From an uncultured Acetatifactor sp. (GTDB taxonomy: Bacteria > Bacillota > Clostridia > Lachnospirales > Lachnospiraceae), in assembly GCA_910587555.1 (NCBI GenBank), contig CAJULV010000076.1, positions 1 through 17,064 of the forward strand: a stretch of DNA of 17,064 bases, written 5' to 3'. The notes under the pieces are model-generated. The model worked only from the letters and a program-made list of their open reading frames with translations. It was not told the origin of the DNA and ran no database searches. Numbering within the stretch: the first letter of the stretch is position 1; each line of letters begins with the position of its first letter. This document shows positions 14,388-17,064 of the stretch, piece by piece. The translations under genes and the position numbers were made by a program.

Positions 14388-16067
14388 TTACACCGCCTCC
14401 CTCTCTGTCCCAAGACTCAACAGGTCTTTCAGTTCCTTATCATATTTCAGATGCACCCTGACACTCCCATCCTCATATACCAGAACCTTGTCCACAAAAG
14501 CCTCCGCCATCTCCCTTGTCAGCTCCCGCTCATTCCGGAACCGCTCCACCGCCGCTTTCCATCCCCCGTCAACACGGTATTCCATGGAATACTCCGCCTG
14601 GGCTTTCAGCATCTCATCAAGCCTTGCAGAAAGCTCCTTTATCTTCACGGCATACTTCCGGCTGATCTCCGTATACTGCTCTTCATCAATCAGCCCGTCC
14701 TTATAATCCTCAAAAATGCCCGCCTTTACTTCCGCCGTCCTCTGCAGCTCCCTCTTTATCCGGCCAGCTTCCTTCCCGTAAACATCATATTTCCTCACGC
14801 TGTCAGCCCCGGCGTTCTTCCGCCTCTCAGCGTCCTCCGTATCCACACAGAGCCTCATATGCTCATGGATTGCGTCATACACAGCCCGATTCACCGTTTC
14901 CAGAGACACCTTATGGTTCGTACAGCCCTTCTTTGTCGTATCCAGATAGGTCTTGCACCGGTAAAATTTATTGATATGCCGTGTCCCCTCTGTGCGGAAC
15001 CCCATAATCTTCCCACAGTCCGCACATATAATCTTTTTCCCAACCAGATTAAATCTGGAATGGTCAAAGCCGTTTTTGCCATGCGTGGAACGGAACTGCT
15101 TTACATTGTCCGCAAGCATTTCCTGAACCATGTCAAAATCCTCCCTGCTGACCAACGGTTCATGGGTATCCTCCACAATGATCCATTCCTCCTTCGGGGT
15201 CCTGACCTGCTTCCCGTTCACCCGTTTGTTCTTATTATGGACACTGGCTCCGATATAGGCATGATTGGTAAGGATTGCCCGCACCGTTACACAGTTCCAT
15301 TCCGTGTTCATCCCGTCCGGAACCTCATGCCCGAACCGTAACGTCTTATAGGCTTTCGGATTGACAGTTTTTGCGGAAAGAATCCTTGCGATCTCCTTCA
15401 AAGAACTGCCCTGCAGAAACAATCTGAATATCTCCTGTACGATTTCCTTTGCCCCGTCATCCGGCTGCAGCCGCCTTCCCTCATTGACATACCCATACGG
15501 AACCGACCCGGAAGAATATTCCCCTTTCTGCCACATGGCCCTATACGCAGATTTCATCTTCTTAGACAGATCCTTCACATACATCTCATTGACCATATTT
15601 TTCAGCGGCATCACCAGTTCCCCGCCCGGCCTCTCCGAATCATACCCGTCCGTCACCGCAATAAACCTCACGCTGAAAAACGGAAACACCCGCTCAATAT
15701 AATTCCCCGTCTCCACATAATCCCTGCCCAGCCTGGACAGATCCTTCACAACGATACAGTCAATCACCCCGTCCCTCATGTCCCGCATCATTTCCTCAAA
15801 CCCCGGACGCTCAAAATTCGTGCCCGTGCAGGAGATATCCGCATACTCCTTCGCAACGACCATATCCTCCCGCTCCGCCGCGAACTTCCGCAGAAGTTCC
15901 ATCTGCGTCTCCACCGTCGCCCGCTCCCGGTTCTCTTCCGTTTCCTCGGAAAGCCTGGCATACAGCCCCGCCTTATAACAGGCAGCCTTTACCGGAGCCA
16001 GCACAGTGCCAGCCTGCGGCATATCATTCACATTGACAAAATCCACTTTCTTTGACTTCCTTGCCAT
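14388..16067 (-). CDS. Large serine recombinase (complete)
   Basis: This 559-residue site-specific recombinase of the large serine (TnpX-like) class has a catalytic domain with YARLSEE (catalytic Ser about residue 40), then TGTNFERPGFEEMM, and VVKDLSRLGRDYVETGNYIE with the active-site arginines. A recombinase domain with GSVPYGYV follows, then WNCVTVRAILTNHAYIG, and a zinc ribbon (ICADCG near 347, then CKTYLDTTKKGC near 370-383). A charged coiled-coil (about 420-500) and a C-terminal tail of about 60 residues complete it. Such enzymes cut two DNA sites and join them by strand rotation, giving excision and integration of the element. I chose ATG 16067, with AAGGAGG 9 bases upstream; the open frame extends to 16175 but overlaps the previous gene. 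It starts 1 base after that gene's stop. Confidence 0.93.
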   Translation of the reverse strand: MARKSKKVDFVNVNDMPQAGTVLAPVKAACYKAGLYARLSEETEENRERATVETQMELLRKFAAEREDMVVAKEYADISCTGTNFERPGFEEMMRDMRDGVIDCIVVKDLSRLGRDYVETGNYIERVFPFFSVRFIAVTDGYDSERPGGELVMPLKNMVNEMYVKDLSKKMKSAYRAMWQKGEYSSGSVPYGYVNEGRRLQPDDGAKEIVQEIFRLFLQGSSLKEIARILSAKTVNPKAYKTLRFGHEVPDGMNTEWNCVTVRAILTNHAYIGASVHNKNKRVNGKQVRTPKEEWIIVEDTHEPLVSREDFDMVQEMLADNVKQFRSTHGKNGFDHSRFNLVGKKIICADCGKIMGFRTEGTRHINKFYRCKTYLDTTKKGCTNHKVSLETVNRAVYDAIHEHMRLCVDTEDAERRKNAGADSVRKYDVYGKEAGRIKRELQRTAEVKAGIFEDYKDGLIDEEQYTEISRKYAVKIKELSARLDEMLKAQAEYSMEYRVDGGWKAAVERFRNERELTREMAEAFVDKVLVYEDGSVRVHLKYDKELKDLLSLGTEREAV

Positions 16068-16068
16068 G

Positions 16069-17064
16069 CTATACTGCCTCCTTCCACTCAAACCGTACCC
16101 TGCCCTGGCCGTCACAGACCGCCGTACAGCCTGCATGTTCCAGATTGTCCAGTATCTCCTTATAGCAGTCCCCAAAGCTGAAAACCACTTCCACCGTATC
16201 CTTATCCACGACCTTCACCCTGTCGATCAGCTCCACCGCCACGTTCCTTGTCAGCCGGTCAATGTTCCTATGCTCCGCAAAATAATCCAGCCACCGGTAC
16301 TTGTCCGTATTGGAAGCAAGAATATCCCTAATCTCCTGCTTCATCTTCCCCACTGCTTCCTCCGCCATGTCACGCCTCTGCGTATACGCCTCATGCAGTT
16401 CCATATAGTCCTCTTTGGAGACAATGCCGTCTTTCATGTCCTCATAGAGCATATTCCGCAGTTCCTTATACCGCAGGACCTCCGCTTCCTTCTGCTCAAT
16501 CCGCTTCTCCAGTTCCCGGATATCCAGCTCCTGAAACGGGATTTCAGAGACCTTCTCCATGGCCCGCTTCAAGTCAAGGATATTGCCGATCTGCACTTTC
16601 AGAAGATGCAGGACCGCCTCTTCCAGCCGCTCCGCCGCGATCCTGTGGCTTGCGCACTCCTTCGTTGCCTTATTCCTGGAACACACATAATACCGATATT
16701 TTTTATTCCCGGCACACACATTCTTCCTCACCATGGCCGCGCCGCAGTCCGCACATACCACCATGCCCGCCAGAGGGTACACCTCGGCCTGCTCCGGGGA
16801 CATCCTCGTATCCATCCCCAGAAGCCTCTGCACAATGGCAAAATCCCGGTCCGAAACCACCGGCTCATGATTCTTCTCAACCCGCACCCAGTCCTTCTCC
16901 GGCTTCACAACCGACTTCTTCACCTTATGGTTCGGCGTCGTCTGCCTGCCCTGCACCAGATTCCCGATATAACACTCATTTTCCAGAATCCGCCGTACCG
17001 TGACCGAACTCCACAGCGCCCGCTCCCCGGTCTTAAAACTGGTCTGATAATTGCTCCCGGACGC
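16069..17064 (-). CDS. Large serine recombinase, C-terminal part (N-terminus beyond window)
   Basis: The frame is open from the right window edge (17064) to a TAG at 16069-16071, giving 331 residues of a longer protein; a GTG at 16956 is only an internal codon. The visible part begins in the recombinase domain (ERALWSSVTVRRILENECYI), continues through KDWVRVEKNHEPVVSDRDF, a zinc ribbon (VVCADCGAAM, then YYVCSRNKATKECASHRI), a long charged coiled-coil, and a C-terminal domain (RNVAVELIDRVKVVDKDTVE). The catalytic domain with its serine lies outside the window. It is closely followed by the second recombinase, whose ribosome site overlaps this gene's end. The two proteins share architecture but differ in sequence, so this is a tandem of different recombinases, not a recent duplication. 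Confidence 0.92.
   Translation of the reverse strand, partial: ASGSNYQTSFKTGERALWSSVTVRRILENECYIGNLVQGRQTTPNHKVKKSVVKPEKDWVRVEKNHEPVVSDRDFAIVQRLLGMDTRMSPEQAEVYPLAGMVVCADCGAAMVRKNVCAGNKKYRYYVCSRNKATKECASHRIAAERLEEAVLHLLKVQIGNILDLKRAMEKVSEIPFQELDIRELEKRIEQKEAEVLRYKELRNMLYEDMKDGIVSKEDYMELHEAYTQRRDMAEEAVGKMKQEIRDILASNTDKYRWLDYFAEHRNIDRLTRNVAVELIDRVKVVDKDTVEVVFSFGDCYKEILDNLEHAGCTAVCDGQGRVRFEWKEAV

Noticed and set aside
14451..15341. Plus-strand open frame of 296 codons opposite the recombinase
   Set aside because: The minus strand encodes the recombinase domain and zinc ribbon with clear motifs; this is an antisense shadow.
16068..16175. N-terminal extension of the second recombinase to 16175
   Set aside because: The added residues overlap the end of the preceding recombinase; AAGGAGG 9 bases before ATG 16067 fixes the start.
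1..17064. CRISPR arrays, tRNA or rRNA genes and classical IS elements
   Set aside because: No regularly spaced repeats, no cloverleaf-like tRNA segments, no rRNA signature and no DDE transposase frames were found on either strand.

Overview
The window is part of an integrative and conjugative element (ICE), or a closely related conjugative mobile element, from a gut-type Clostridia bacterium of the Bacillota, most likely Lachnospiraceae. This placement rests on protein families typical of such elements: tandem large serine recombinases, ParA/ParB, a very large ArdC-like/methylase/SNF2-type helicase fusion, a PAPS-reductase-like protein and DUF4314. Strong AGGAGG-type ribosome sites and several TTG starts agree with it. 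Every gene I can support lies on the minus strand, so transcription runs from high to low coordinates. The body of the element has moderate-to-high GC. The first ~660 bases are strikingly AT-rich and look like separately acquired cargo.

Layout in transcription order (right to left). 17064-16069 is the C-terminal part of a large serine recombinase cut by the window edge. 16067-14388 is a second, complete large serine recombinase. 14387-14163 is only the first ~58 residues of a third recombinase, whose frame then runs into a long hairpin that looks like a Rho-independent terminator. After a control region (14042-14150: G-tract cluster, direct repeat, short palindrome) come parA (14041-13232) and parB (13239-12172), overlapping by 8 bases. 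Next is one 7986-base gene (12093-4108) for a 2661-residue protein with an ArdC-like N-terminus, a long disordered linker, an N6-adenine-methylase-like domain and a two-lobed SNF2-type helicase. It is followed by a PAPS-reductase-like protein (3984-3007), a conserved element protein split by a frameshift (3010-1623), an unnamed conserved protein (1519-950) and a DUF4314 protein (943-665). The AT-rich left end holds the start of a HEPN-like, possibly defensive gene with its own promoter.

The most remarkable observation is a second gene inside the helicase gene. At 11327-10950, in the +1 frame on the same strand, there is a 125-codon ORF with its own Shine-Dalgarno sequence. Its product looks like a TnpV-family transposon protein. 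Over just this stretch the helicase reading frame becomes a Gly/Arg/Asp/Glu-rich, hydrophobic-poor linker, as expected if its residues are dictated by the other frame. This looks like genuine overprinting.

Together the genes suggest one end of an ICE: recombinases for excision and integration, ParAB for maintenance of the excised circle, the ArdC/methylase/helicase protein for DNA processing or protection during transfer, accessory proteins of unknown role, and a cargo gene that may protect the host. No tRNA, rRNA, CRISPR array or classical insertion sequence was seen, and no stretch over 300 bases lacks a gene.
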